DNA of 64,000 nucleotides from Bin5 sp965204705 (GTDB lineage Bacteria > Chloroflexota > Anaerolineae > Caldilineales > Caldilineaceae), in contig OZ242006.1 of the NCBI GenBank assembly GCA_965204705.1, positions 5,270,001 to 5,334,000 on the forward strand, read 5' to 3'. The translations under genes were made by a program, and so were the position numbers. The first letter of the stretch is position 1. Every line of letters starts with the position of its first letter. Positions 44,102 to 53,437 of the stretch are shown here, piece after piece. The notes below the pieces were generated by a model, which searched no databases, was not told where the DNA came from, and was given only the letters and a program-made list of their open reading frames with translations.

Positions 44102-44211
44102 CGGCTCTTCTGATTCATTTTCTGCCAGTAGCACCCTTGTGCTATGCTGGACACAGAACCGGAGCAGGTGAGAGAGACGTATACCCCTCGCTTCCTCAAA
44201 GGAGGCCTGAA

Positions 44212-44754
44212 GTGTTGAACGTAGAGACGAAACTCACGTACGCCGACTATCTGAAAACGCCCGACGATGAGCGCTGCGAACTCTTGAACGGAGAGTTAGT
44301 CATGTCTCCATCCCCCAAGGAGATTCATCAATATATTTTGGGTAATTTGTATCTCAAGCTAGGCGCGTTCGTAAGAGAGCGCGGCCTGGGCAAAATCTAT
44401 TTTGCCCCATTCGATGTGGTGCTGTCGGACACGGACGTGGTGCAGCCGGATCTGCTTTTTGTTTCCGATGACCGTATCGGCATCGTTACGCCGGATAATG
44501 TTCAGGGCGCGCCCGACTTGGTTGTCGAAATCCTCTCCCCCGCCACAGCCGAGCGAGACCGGACGGTCAAGCTCGCCATGTACGCCCGGCACGGCGTCCA
44601 AGAGTACTGGATGGTAGACCCCGACGCCAGGACGATCACGGTTCTGCTGCGGGGGGAGAGCCGCTTCGGGGTCAACGGTATCTACGGGGAGGGGCAGATC
44701 TTGCATTCACCCACGCTGGCGGGGTTCAGCGTTGCGTTGGAGGAGGTATTCTGA
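44212..44754 (+). CDS. Uma2-family putative restriction endonuclease (DUF820), second copy
   Basis: 180 residues from GTG 44212, with GGAGG 7 nt upstream; an open extension to 44098 overlaps the previous gene and is unlikely. Blocks LTYADYLKTPDDERCELLNG, VVQPDLLFVSDD, GAPDLVVEILSPAT and YARHGVQEYWMVDP match the paralogue at 21826. It sits between the methyltransferase gene and the HEPN-like gene. Confidence 0.9.
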   Translation: MLNVETKLTYADYLKTPDDERCELLNGELVMSPSPKEIHQYILGNLYLKLGAFVRERGLGKIYFAPFDVVLSDTDVVQPDLLFVSDDRIGIVTPDNVQGAPDLVVEILSPATAERDRTVKLAMYARHGVQEYWMVDPDARTITVLLRGESRFGVNGIYGEGQILHSPTLAGFSVALEEVF

Positions 44755-44772
44755 GAAGTGAAGGATAAGACT

Positions 44773-46557
44773 ATGAGCATCAGTTCAGATCGAGCCAGGC
44801 TATCGCAAAAGAATACGCTGGATTCTTTGCGGCGCGAACCGAAGTTGACCGATATGGTAACGGTGTACCGGTCAGACGGAAACGGCCCTTCCAGTCAATT
44901 CATCTATTGCGCCCTGATTCCGTCTAATCAGATTGAGCACGCTCTTTCCAAGTCGTCCTGGGACCTTTCGCACGGCGGGGGTCTACCCGGAACTTCCGAA
45001 AGTCTTATGGACGGAGAGTGGAAAGTTGAGTACCTGCGCTACGGTGACGATAGCGGGGTTGAACCACTGATCATAGACCGGGAATTCCATGGAATCAGGG
45101 AAGACTACAAAGAAATATCGGAGGAATTCCGCCTTTTTCACAATCTGTACCACGACAGGAGCTCGGATGAATACTTGAAAATCGATGACGCTGGCAATGA
45201 AGCGAGAGTTGCTGTCGTTAAGCCGGGCCTTGTCCAAATACGACTCAAGGAGATCCGGCAATTCCTGGCAGTAAAGGAGATGCACTTATCGATCCAGTTT
45301 GCCTGTGTGGAATATTCGGCGCACTGCTTGGAAGAGCTCGAAATAGAAGAGGGTGGTGTCGAACATCGGGATGGTCTCATGTTTTGGAGGCTCTACTACG
45401 AAGATTTCGGTGGCTCCGGCAGCCATAAGGCTTTTAGCCGGTTATGGGGAAAGCGGCTTGTTGAACCACTGCCGAAGTCCAAGAGCGGATTCTGGGGATT
45501 TGCCGAGAAAACAGAGGAAAAGCATGTCGAGTTTATCATTGGTGTCGATAAGAACGGTGAGGAAGTCGCCTACACATGCAATCCGGACGCCCTGGCGAAT
45601 TACTTTGGGGCAAATCCGGACGCCCCCGATTATCTGACTCCAGTGCATTTCCATAAGCAAGTCTTGGACAAATACTATCAGGAGCCCAGCAAATACTCGG
45701 TTGAGGATTCGCTCTTACGTTGTGGTCGGCTGTGGATCATGGACATAGACAACCATCACGCCGAAAGAGTTTGTGCGTGGCTGGGCGATCTGGGACGAGA
45801 CCTCCCCTACAGAGAACAACTGCACTGGAGATCATTTAACATTCCTCCCTCGGGAGGGATGAGTGAAATCTACCTGAGGCGTCAGTTGATGGTTCAGGCC
45901 ATGGAATCAGATCAACCGGATCTCCTCTTTAGGGAACGGTATGATGATCTGCAGAGGCTGAGTATAGAACACCTGGGATGGCATCTGTTGCGACCTTTGA
46001 AATCAGACGATCAGCACCACTTACAGAGCTTGCGCATCCCGGCTGCGAACGAACAGCGTGATTTCGACGAATTGATTCTGAGCCTTGCCAAGCTTCTGAT
46101 CGACTCCTTGCATGTGAAGCGCCTGAATTCGCTGCTTTCCGATGAACAGAAAGAAGAAGTGGGGGAAGGCGGCATACCTCGCCTTGAAGCCGTGCTGGCC
46201 TCTCGCAACATCGAGGGCGCCGCCAGGCATATCGCATTCCTGCGCAACCTCCAGAGTCTGCGCTCCAGCTCTGTCGCCCATCGCAAAGGAAAGAGTTACA
46301 AGAAGATTGCGAAACGGTTCGATATCGAAGACCAGAATCTGCGCGAGGTGTTTGCGGGAATCCTTTGGCAGGCACTGGACTTCCTCAATTTCGTCACCCT
46401 TCTCGTGCGTGGAGGACGCGTTGAAAACGCCGATCAGAACAGAGCAGAGGAAATGTACGCGATCTTGGATGAGATGGTTGGATTCGTAGATGCCGGCGCA
46501 ACCGATGGCTCAGTCAACCATGACGACCTCATCTATGAACTGCGCACAAAGCCATGA
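44773..46557 (+). CDS. Large unknown protein with a C-terminal HEPN-like RNase motif, coupled to a PIN toxin
   Basis: About 594 residues; ATG 44773 has AAGGA 8 nt upstream (GTG 44758 is the alternative). The first 430 residues are an unrecognised alpha/beta region (FIYCALIPSNQIEHALSKSS, MFWRLYYEDFGGSGSHKAFS). The C-terminal 150 residues are helical and contain LRSSSVAHRKGKSYKKIAKR, where R497 and H503 form an R-x5-H motif as in HEPN RNases of the ApeA-like type. Its stop overlaps the start of the PIN gene (ATGA), so the two are translated together. An abortive-infection role is inferred. Confidence 0.6.
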   Translation: MSISSDRARLSQKNTLDSLRREPKLTDMVTVYRSDGNGPSSQFIYCALIPSNQIEHALSKSSWDLSHGGGLPGTSESLMDGEWKVEYLRYGDDSGVEPLIIDREFHGIREDYKEISEEFRLFHNLYHDRSSDEYLKIDDAGNEARVAVVKPGLVQIRLKEIRQFLAVKEMHLSIQFACVEYSAHCLEELEIEEGGVEHRDGLMFWRLYYEDFGGSGSHKAFSRLWGKRLVEPLPKSKSGFWGFAEKTEEKHVEFIIGVDKNGEEVAYTCNPDALANYFGANPDAPDYLTPVHFHKQVLDKYYQEPSKYSVEDSLLRCGRLWIMDIDNHHAERVCAWLGDLGRDLPYREQLHWRSFNIPPSGGMSEIYLRRQLMVQAMESDQPDLLFRERYDDLQRLSIEHLGWHLLRPLKSDDQHHLQSLRIPAANEQRDFDELILSLAKLLIDSLHVKRLNSLLSDEQKEEVGEGGIPRLEAVLASRNIEGAARHIAFLRNLQSLRSSSVAHRKGKSYKKIAKRFDIEDQNLREVFAGILWQALDFLNFVTLLVRGGRVENADQNRAEEMYAILDEMVGFVDAGATDGSVNHDDLIYELRTKP

Positions 46558-46964
46558 TTTTTGTCGATTGCGGAGCCTGGATCGCCCTTTTCAATGCGAG
46601 GGACCAGCATCATACGGACGCAAGAGTGATCTACAGCGAACTGGGGCAGCAGCAAACGAAGATCTTAACGACAGATTATGTGATCGATGAAAGCGTTACG
46701 CGGCTCAGGTATGATGTTGGTTACCCATCAGCGAATCGCTTTCTCGAAACGATTGAACGCGCTGAAGGAACGAACGACCTGGTGGTAGAACGAATCGACA
46801 GGTCGGCCTTTGAGGAAGCCAAGCGACTGTTTCGCCAGTATAGTTCCGAAAAACTGTCATTCACCGATTGCACAAGCTTCGTCGTGTGTCAGACGAAGGG
46901 AGTATCCGCCGCCTTCGCCTTCGATCAGCATTTTCCGATTATGGGAATCACTCTACTTCAGTAA
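46554..46964 (+). CDS. PIN-domain ribonuclease (VapC-like)
   Basis: 136 residues. The PIN acidic residues are visible: MIFVDCGAWIALF (D5), DYVIDESVT (Glu near 45), and LSFTDCTSFVV with FAFDQHF (two Asp near the end). The length is normal for VapC-like toxins. It overlaps the upstream HEPN-like gene by 4 bp (ATGA), in the position where an antitoxin-toxin pair would couple, but the upstream protein is far larger than any usual antitoxin. A truncated paralogue lies at 47536. Confidence 0.88.
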   Translation: MIFVDCGAWIALFNARDQHHTDARVIYSELGQQQTKILTTDYVIDESVTRLRYDVGYPSANRFLETIERAEGTNDLVVERIDRSAFEEAKRLFRQYSSEKLSFTDCTSFVVCQTKGVSAAFAFDQHFPIMGITLLQ

Positions 46965-47535
46965 CCTGAATTCGGTGTGAAAGAGCGCCTTGTCAAGCGG
47001 GTAGGATCGGGTGTTGCAGGAAGAAACCACCAGCCATACAAGGCGTCCATGATGCGTACACGCGGACACAGCCCTGCGCTCTCGCCAGCTGCAGGCATTC
47101 GTTGATGCGCAGACCGGCCTCGTTCAGCCGCGTCAGGCGGCCGCGCTGCTGTCTCCCTCTCCATTTCCCACGCGTAGCTACCCTTCATATCCCCTGCCTG
47201 GTCAGTGGAATTGATCAGGCCGCTCCGAATTTTGCGGGATTCCTCATATTGACACGAAATCGACACAAAAAGCGACCGTTATTTCACTGAAATACCACGA
47301 CAGATCTGCTATACTTATACAGTTATGCGGGTCAGGGCGTACGCCGGTCATTCGTCGCGATAGAGCAGTCGCCATCGGGCAGGGGTTTTATCCTGCGGGC
47401 CGGCAGGAAAAGGGCGAATTTTTGCAGGCATTACCGCCTTCCTTGCGCCGGGTGGTGTTATGGAGGGGGTGACATGCCGCCAGGCAAGCGCCGATAGCCG
47501 GGCTTAACTCCGGACTCAGGTCAAGTGCAGAGTAT
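46965..47535. other. Intergenic stretch between PIN copies
   Basis: No supported gene. About 47240-47330 is relatively AT-rich and contains TTGACACGAAATCGACAC and CTATACTTATACAG, which could contribute promoter elements, though spacing is not convincing. Confidence 0.35.
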
Positions 47536-47820
47536 ATGCCCAATGAAAGCGTAACGCGGCGAGGGTATGATGTTGGCTACCCGGCAGCGAACTGTTTTCC
47601 GGAAGCGACTGAACGCGCTGAAGGAACAGATGACCTGGGGGTAGCGCGAATCGTCGGGTCGGCCTTTGAGCAAGCCAAGCGGCTGTTTCGCCAGTACGGT
47701 TCGGAGAGGCTGTCACTCACCGATTGCACGAGCTTTGTCGTGAGTCGGACGAATGGAACCTCCGCCGCCCTCGCATTCGACCGAAACTTTCCGACTTTGG
47801 GTTTACTTCAGGCAACTCCA
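47536..47820 (+). pseudogene. 5'-truncated PIN-domain paralogue
   Basis: Reads NESVTRRGYDVGYPAANCFP, TERAEGTDDLGVARIVGSAF, EQAKRLFRQYGSERLSLTDC, then SAALAFDRNFPTLGLLQ. It aligns along its length with residues about 45-136 of the intact PIN protein at 46554. The first 40 or so residues, including the first catalytic Asp, are missing, so it cannot be active. After GLLQ the frame runs into unrelated sequence. A partial tandem duplication of the PIN gene is the simplest origin. Confidence 0.75.
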
Positions 47821-48266
47821 CGTTTATGCCCCCGGCTCTCCTTTACAGTTCATTTCGGCCGGTGGTGGACGCCTTGATCTCTCCCAAGCCGAGTCGTTGA
47901 TCGCCCACTTCCATCTCGGCGTTCTCTTTGCCGACAATGCGAATGGTTCTGATCCCTGCGGGAACTACCCGCAGCCCAACAGGCCAAAGTTGGCCATCAC
48001 CCGTCTCCGCCGTCTCAAGCATAGGCGGGATCTTGACCGACTGCGCTGCGTCAGAAAAGGACGAATTCCCATGGGCGGATTGAAACGTCCCCTGGCCGTT
48101 CGCGGTACGGGGCCCATCCACTTGTACGCTGTGTCGCCTATCAAGGAAGAATGGAGCCTCGTGAGGGAATTGCGACCGCCATATGCCGCCGTTCCCTGGG
48201 CCGCACAGCAGTCCCATTGTAAGCCTGTATTTCTGACGGAAACCGAGGCCGAAAAGGACGCCCCCA
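47821..48266. other. Region upstream of the cas operon
   Basis: Both strands are open for about 140 codons here, but neither reading matches a family and the two overlap each other. The minus-strand reading (VGLRVVPAGIRTIRIVGKEN) is a little more protein-like. I treat it as non-coding or decayed, and as the likely site of the cas promoter. Confidence 0.35.
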
Positions 48267-50843
48267 ATGACCTCTGAACTGACCAATCAGCTCGCCATAG
48301 CCGGACTTCTCCATGATATCGGCAAGTTTATGCTGCGGGCTGCTGTCCATGGCAATCGCATCTGGGACTCGGAAGCGAAGGGCGATTTCGGCTACAAACA
48401 TGCGATGCTCAGCGCCGCCTTTGCAGAGCGGTACCTTCCTGAGCCCTGGCGCATCCCAGTGAAAAACATGGCGGGCAATCATCATCGCCCCCAGACGCGC
48501 GAGGACCTGATCGTTTCCCTGGCCGATATGCTGTCGGCGGCCGAACGCGACGACGGGACCGCGGACGAAAACCCGCGCGTCCAGCATCCGCAGCAGCTTC
48601 TATCCATCTTCTCGGTATTGGAGGCCGATGGAATCAGGCCGTCCCATTCGGAACGCCTGTACCTGCCTCTGTGTCCCCTGGCGCTGAAGCGTAATGTCCT
48701 GTTTCCGCAGGAGTCCATGGAACAGGGAGAGGTCTGGCGCGCCTACACCAGGCTCTGGCAAGAATTCGAACGTGAACTGGAACAACTCAAAGCGGCCCAC
48801 GCCCAGGACCCTGACCTGCCCTCCTATCTGGAGTCGCTTCTTCTCCTGTCGCAGCGCTACCTGTGGTGCGTGCCGTCTGCCTACTACAGAAGTCTGCCGG
48901 ACATCAGTCTCTACGACCACGGCAGAATCACGGCCGCGCTGGCCGCCGTGCTGGACCGCGAAGGAGTGGACAAGGAGGCCCTCAGACGCTGGCGCAGAAC
49001 GCCTGGAGCCATCGGGGATCAGATCGCTCTGCTGGTGGGCGGAGATATCAGCGGTGTGCAGGAGTTCATCTATACCATCTCCTCTCGCGGCGCGGCCCCC
49101 ACACTGCGCGGGCGTTCCTTCTATCTGCAGGTCCTTACCGAGGCGCTGGCCCGCTATCTGCTCCGTCGCCTGGAGCTGCCGGTTACCAACCTGATCTACG
49201 CCGGCGGCGGCAGCTTTTTCCTGCTCGCGCGGCCCGGCGACGCGGACCGCTTGCGCGACATTCAACAGGAGATCAGCCGCATCCTCTTTCAGCAGCATCG
49301 GGGGGAACTGTATGTAGCCGTGGCCGGCGTGCCGCTGGCGGGCCGCGAGTTCGTGGACGGTTCCGTCAGCCGCAAATGGGGTGACCTGCACGAGGCGTTG
49401 CGCCGGAAAAAACTGCAACGCTTCGCCGAATTGGATGATGAACTGACCGTGATCTTCGAACCCACCGGCCACGGCGGCAAAGAAGACCAGATGTGCCATG
49501 TGTGTGGACAGGAACATCCGCGGATCATATCGGAGCAGGAACGGCCGGACGCCGAAGCGGTGCGTAAATGCTCGCCCTGCCTGGAGTTCGAGAAGCTGGG
49601 CGACGATCTGCGCAACGCCCGCTACCTCGCCCTGGACGAAATACCCCCGCGGCCGCCCCTTGATCTACGCCAACCCGCCGGGATCTGGCGCGACACCCTG
49701 GCCCATCTGGGCATGAAGATAGATGTCTGCGCCGAGGCGCCGGAGCCGGCGCCCGCAACGCGGCGCCTGCTGCTCGCTCTTGATGACGAGGACGCGTCCA
49801 GTATGCATCCGCGCCCGCGCGCCGTTACCGGCCGCCGTTTTCTCGTAAACGTCGCGCCCATCCTGCGTGACGCTGAGCTGGAAATGTTACGTCAGAATAT
49901 GACGCCCGCCGAAAGGGAAGAACTGCCCCGCGCCCCCGGCGGCGTCAAACCCTTCTCCGTTCTCGCCCACCAGTCCAATGGGATCAAACGGCTTGGCATC
50001 CTGCGCATGGACGTCGACAATCTGGGCCAGCTCTTCCAGAACGGCTTCGGCGAACAGGCCACCTTCTCCCGTATCGCCGCGCTCAGCTTCGCTATCTCGC
50101 TCTATTTTGAGGGCTGGGTGAGCCGCCTGGTTGAAGACGCGCAGATTGGGGGACAGGTCTATACCATCTATTCAGGCGGCGACGATCTTTTCTTCGTCGG
50201 TTCCTGGGACGCCATGCTCGAACTTGCCATCCGCATCCGCGCCGACCTGACAAAATACGCCGCCGGTAATCCGGGCATCCACGCCAGCGCCGGCGTCATT
50301 CTGGCAAGAGGCAAATATCCCCTGTCCCAGGCGGCACAGGACGCCGAGGAGGCTGAAAAGGCCGCCAAAAACCTGGTCTGGTGGAACGAGGCGCGAATAA
50401 AGAAACAGAAAGACGCCATTGCCTTCCTGGCTCAACCCGTTCCCTGGCCATCCTTCGGCCTGGATGCCGAATGCCCCGCCGGCCTGGAGACGGCCCACGG
50501 TCTGATGCATACCCTGGTGAAGTTATGCACGGACGGGAACCGCGACAAGGCCGCGCCCAGGACCTTCGTGCGCACGCTCATCGACATTCATCGCCAGTAT
50601 GCAGGCGCGCAGGAGCAATGGCGGAAGGATCATGCTGACAGCGATTGGAGTGGTCCGCAGCAGATAGTTCTGGGTCCGTGGGCCTGGCGGGCCGCTTATT
50701 CCTTGCAGCGTCTGCACGAGCGTGCCAAAATCGATGAAGTTATGCAGATCAAGGAGAAGCTGCCCGCGAGCGGCTACCGAATGATGGAGTGGCTCGGCGT
50801 AGCGGCCGCCTGGGCCGATCTGTATATTAGGAGACAGGAATAG
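48267..50843 (+). CDS. cas10: Cas10/Csm1, type III-A CRISPR signature subunit
   Basis: 858 residues. The N-terminal HD nuclease site is GLLHDIGKF (H16-D17), expected to cut ssDNA at the transcribed target. A zinc finger lies at about 410-440 (MCHVCGQEHPR ... CSPCLEF). The palm/cyclase domain carries YSGGDDLFFVG with GGDD at 637-640, the site for converting ATP to cyclic oligoadenylate on target RNA binding. Both activities therefore look intact. It is the first gene of an eleven-gene, same-strand cas operon. The gap to csm2 is 158 bp. Confidence 0.97.
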   Translation: MTSELTNQLAIAGLLHDIGKFMLRAAVHGNRIWDSEAKGDFGYKHAMLSAAFAERYLPEPWRIPVKNMAGNHHRPQTREDLIVSLADMLSAAERDDGTADENPRVQHPQQLLSIFSVLEADGIRPSHSERLYLPLCPLALKRNVLFPQESMEQGEVWRAYTRLWQEFERELEQLKAAHAQDPDLPSYLESLLLLSQRYLWCVPSAYYRSLPDISLYDHGRITAALAAVLDREGVDKEALRRWRRTPGAIGDQIALLVGGDISGVQEFIYTISSRGAAPTLRGRSFYLQVLTEALARYLLRRLELPVTNLIYAGGGSFFLLARPGDADRLRDIQQEISRILFQQHRGELYVAVAGVPLAGREFVDGSVSRKWGDLHEALRRKKLQRFAELDDELTVIFEPTGHGGKEDQMCHVCGQEHPRIISEQERPDAEAVRKCSPCLEFEKLGDDLRNARYLALDEIPPRPPLDLRQPAGIWRDTLAHLGMKIDVCAEAPEPAPATRRLLLALDDEDASSMHPRPRAVTGRRFLVNVAPILRDAELEMLRQNMTPAEREELPRAPGGVKPFSVLAHQSNGIKRLGILRMDVDNLGQLFQNGFGEQATFSRIAALSFAISLYFEGWVSRLVEDAQIGGQVYTIYSGGDDLFFVGSWDAMLELAIRIRADLTKYAAGNPGIHASAGVILARGKYPLSQAAQDAEEAEKAAKNLVWWNEARIKKQKDAIAFLAQPVPWPSFGLDAECPAGLETAHGLMHTLVKLCTDGNRDKAAPRTFVRTLIDIHRQYAGAQEQWRKDHADSDWSGPQQIVLGPWAWRAAYSLQRLHERAKIDEVMQIKEKLPASGYRMMEWLGVAAAWADLYIRRQE

Positions 50844-51001
50844 ATGCGGAATTGTGGATTGAAAGGACAGGATTATGTCTTTACGGTTGGAATCATTGCT
50901 CATTCCTTCATCACACAATTCGCCTGTTGCTGACTCCAGGTTCCCGGACATCTGGCAGCAGGCGAACCACAGTTCAACCGTCTTTTTCAGGAGGAATCGG
51001 A

Positions 51002-51421
51002 ATGGCAAGAATATCACAGGAAGACCTGAAGTCCGTGATCACACAATCTGATCCGCGCAGTACAAAACTGCTGGTCGATCACGCCGAAGATCTCGGCAGC
51101 CGCCTCAAAAATGCGAATCTGACGACAAGCCAGATCCGGGCGCTTTTCGGCGAGGTGCGTCAGATCCAGGCACAGCTGTCGATTGGTGAACAGGAGCGGG
51201 CGCGAGCTCTGCGAAAGCTGATCCTGCTCAAACCCAAAATGGCCTATCGCGCCCGCCGGGAAAGGGGCCGGGGCGTAGAAGAGTTGACCAGCGTACTCGA
51301 CCCCGCGATCGATCTGGTCGTGGCTGGAACCGATCAGGAGATCCAGGAGCAGAACTTCCAACGTTTTGTTGATTTTTTCGAAGCGATCCTCGCCTACCAT
51401 AAGGCCGCTGGCGGCAACTGA
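51002..51421 (+). CDS. csm2: Csm2, small subunit of the type III-A effector
   Basis: 139 residues, all helical: NLTTSQIRALFGEVRQIQAQ, RKLILLKPKMAYRARRERGR, and FQRFVDFFEAILAYHKAAGG at the end, the usual Csm2 pattern. ATG 51002 is preceded by AGGAGG. The frame stays open to 50852 but that part is not Csm2-like. Csm2 lines the Cas10 side of the crRNP filament. Confidence 0.93.
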   Translation: MARISQEDLKSVITQSDPRSTKLLVDHAEDLGSRLKNANLTTSQIRALFGEVRQIQAQLSIGEQERARALRKLILLKPKMAYRARRERGRGVEELTSVLDPAIDLVVAGTDQEIQEQNFQRFVDFFEAILAYHKAAGGN

Positions 51422-51456
51422 GTCAGCGTGAACTGCCATCCCAGGAGAAATCAAGC

Positions 51457-52260
51457 ATGGCGGAGACCAAGACCATTAAGTTAGAAGGTCGCATCTTCAT
51501 AACCTTCCAGATCAAGGCACAGACCGGGCTGCACATCGGCGGCTCAGACACCGGCATAGAAATCGGCGGCGTGGACAAGACTGTCATCCGCGATCGCCTG
51601 ACCAACCGCCCCTATGTTCCCGGCTCCTCGCTGCGGGGCAAGATGCGCAGCCTGCTGGAAAAGTACGGCGGGTTGGTACAGAACCAGCGCATCGGCGGTG
51701 GCAGTATTCATTCCTGCACCAAGGCTGAGGACTATGCTACCTGCGCGGTCTGCCAAGTATTTGGGGTGCCGGGTGAACGCAGTTTTGGCACGCCCACACG
51801 CCTCGTGGTACGCGATGTGCACATGACCGACGACAGCACCAGGTCACTGCAGGACCGCACAGAACTGCCCTACACCGAAGCCAAAACCGAAGTCTCCATC
51901 GACCGCGTGACCTCTGCCGCCAACCCGCGCCAGTTTGAGCGCGTGCCGGCCGGCGCGGAGTTCGGCCCGGCCGAACTGCTCTATACCGTCTACAACGGCA
52001 GCGGCTGCGATCCGCGCAAGGACATCGAGCGCCTGACAACCGTGCTCGAGGGTCTGCAGCTTCTCGAAGACGACTACCTGGGCGGCCAGGGCAGCCGCGG
52101 CGCCGGGCAGGTGGAATTCAAAGACATTGCCCTCAAGGTGCGTACGAACTATCCCCAGGAAAAAGAGGCGGTAGGCAGCTACGAATCACTGCGCCAGTGG
52201 GCAGCGGATCTGAACGAACTGCAAGCCAGGCTGCATGCCGAGTTCGGATTGACCGCCTGA
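51457..52260 (+). CDS. csm3: Csm3, Cas7-type backbone subunit
   Basis: 267 residues. GLHIGGSDTGIEIGGVDKTV includes the Asp (D40) that in characterised Csm3 proteins cuts target RNA every 6 nt. YVPGSSLRGKMRSLLEKYGG is the RAMP glycine/serine block, CAVCQVFG the zinc-like knuckle, and DDYLGGQGSRGAGQVEF the C-terminal RAMP motif. Standard length. Confidence 0.96.
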   Translation: MAETKTIKLEGRIFITFQIKAQTGLHIGGSDTGIEIGGVDKTVIRDRLTNRPYVPGSSLRGKMRSLLEKYGGLVQNQRIGGGSIHSCTKAEDYATCAVCQVFGVPGERSFGTPTRLVVRDVHMTDDSTRSLQDRTELPYTEAKTEVSIDRVTSAANPRQFERVPAGAEFGPAELLYTVYNGSGCDPRKDIERLTTVLEGLQLLEDDYLGGQGSRGAGQVEFKDIALKVRTNYPQEKEAVGSYESLRQWAADLNELQARLHAEFGLTA

Positions 52261-52270
52261 GGAGCCAGCC

Positions 52271-53437
52271 ATGCCCCACCTGCAACCGCTTACCCTGGTC
52301 TTTCCCCAAGGGCTGCACCTGGGCACACGCGCCGTCAGTCTGGAGGAGGCTGGCGTCCATATTCCCTCGGATACGCTTTTCGCCGCGCTGGTCGATATTA
52401 GGAGCCGGACGGGTGGCGATCCCGGCGCCTGGATCAGGCCGTTTGCGAATGGCGAGCCCCCATTTCTGCTTACTTCAGCCTTTCCTTTCGCCGGGCAGGT
52501 ACGCTTCTATCCCGTTCCGGTCGACCTGCAACTGCTCATCGCCCCGGACCGGTCAGAGGAGACAGTCGACAAACCTCTGAAGCGCATCCGCTTTCTCTCC
52601 GAGGGGCTGCTGCGCCGGGTCCTGTCCGGGCACGGTTTGCCGGCGTTCCTCCCCGAAAAGGACGAGCACCCCGGCAAACGCGCAGACGATCAGCATGCGG
52701 TCCGGTTGCAGAATGGCGCGCTCTGTCTGCTGAACGAGGAGGTAAGTCAGTTGCCGCGTACGTTGCGCCTGAACGCCCGGGGCGGCAAGCGGCCACCGCG
52801 TCTGCTCGACCGCCAGGCCGTCTGGCAGTCGGAACGCACCCCGCGCGTAACCGTCGACCGCGTGAACTCGTCCTCCAACATATTTCACGCCGGCCGCGTC
52901 CGTTTTGCGCCCGGGTGCGGCCTTTGGGTCGGTATTCAGTGGCGCAATGCCGATATGCCCGTTGCCGGCCTGAACGGCCTTTCCTACCGGGAAACGGTCA
53001 AGAGAACGCTCGCGCTGCTCGGCGATGAGGGCATTGGCGGCGAGCGCAGTGCCGGTTACGGCGCGTTTGCGCCGGCCTGGGGGGACGGCGAGATCCACCT
53101 GCGCGATCCGCAACCCGGCGGCGTTGCCTGGCTTCTGAGCCGCTATCTGCCCGCCCGCGCCGAGCTCCCCGCCTGCCTGGATCACGAAAACGCCGCTTAC
53201 CGCCTCGTTCGCATCGGTGGTTGGGCGCGGTCGCTGTACGGCGCCGACCAGCGCCGCAGGCAGATTAACTTCCTCACCGAGGGCAGCCTGATCGAGTGGC
53301 CGCCCTCTCCTGTTGTCGGAAAGATTGAAAATCTACAGCCCGAATACCCCGCGCGCGACGGTGACTTCCCCCATCCCATATGGCGCAGCGGTCTGGCGCT
53401 GGCAGTGGGCGTCAAGAATCGCCAGGAGGACCGCTGA
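52271..53437 (+). CDS. csm4: Csm4, Cas5-type subunit
   Basis: 388 residues. LVFPQGLHLGTRAVSLEEAG starts the first RAMP domain. RVTVDRVNSSSNIFHAGRVR and GDEGIGGERSAGYGAFAPAW (glycine-rich loop) mark the second. Csm4 binds the 8-nt crRNA 5' tag and contacts Cas10. Its stop shares a base with the csm5 start (TGATG). Confidence 0.94.
   Translation: MPHLQPLTLVFPQGLHLGTRAVSLEEAGVHIPSDTLFAALVDIRSRTGGDPGAWIRPFANGEPPFLLTSAFPFAGQVRFYPVPVDLQLLIAPDRSEETVDKPLKRIRFLSEGLLRRVLSGHGLPAFLPEKDEHPGKRADDQHAVRLQNGALCLLNEEVSQLPRTLRLNARGGKRPPRLLDRQAVWQSERTPRVTVDRVNSSSNIFHAGRVRFAPGCGLWVGIQWRNADMPVAGLNGLSYRETVKRTLALLGDEGIGGERSAGYGAFAPAWGDGEIHLRDPQPGGVAWLLSRYLPARAELPACLDHENAAYRLVRIGGWARSLYGADQRRRQINFLTEGSLIEWPPSPVVGKIENLQPEYPARDGDFPHPIWRSGLALAVGVKNRQEDR

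Noticed and set aside
47753..48277. Frames of about 150-175 codons on both strands just before cas10
   Set aside because: They overlap each other, match nothing and lack convincing starts; probably decayed sequence.
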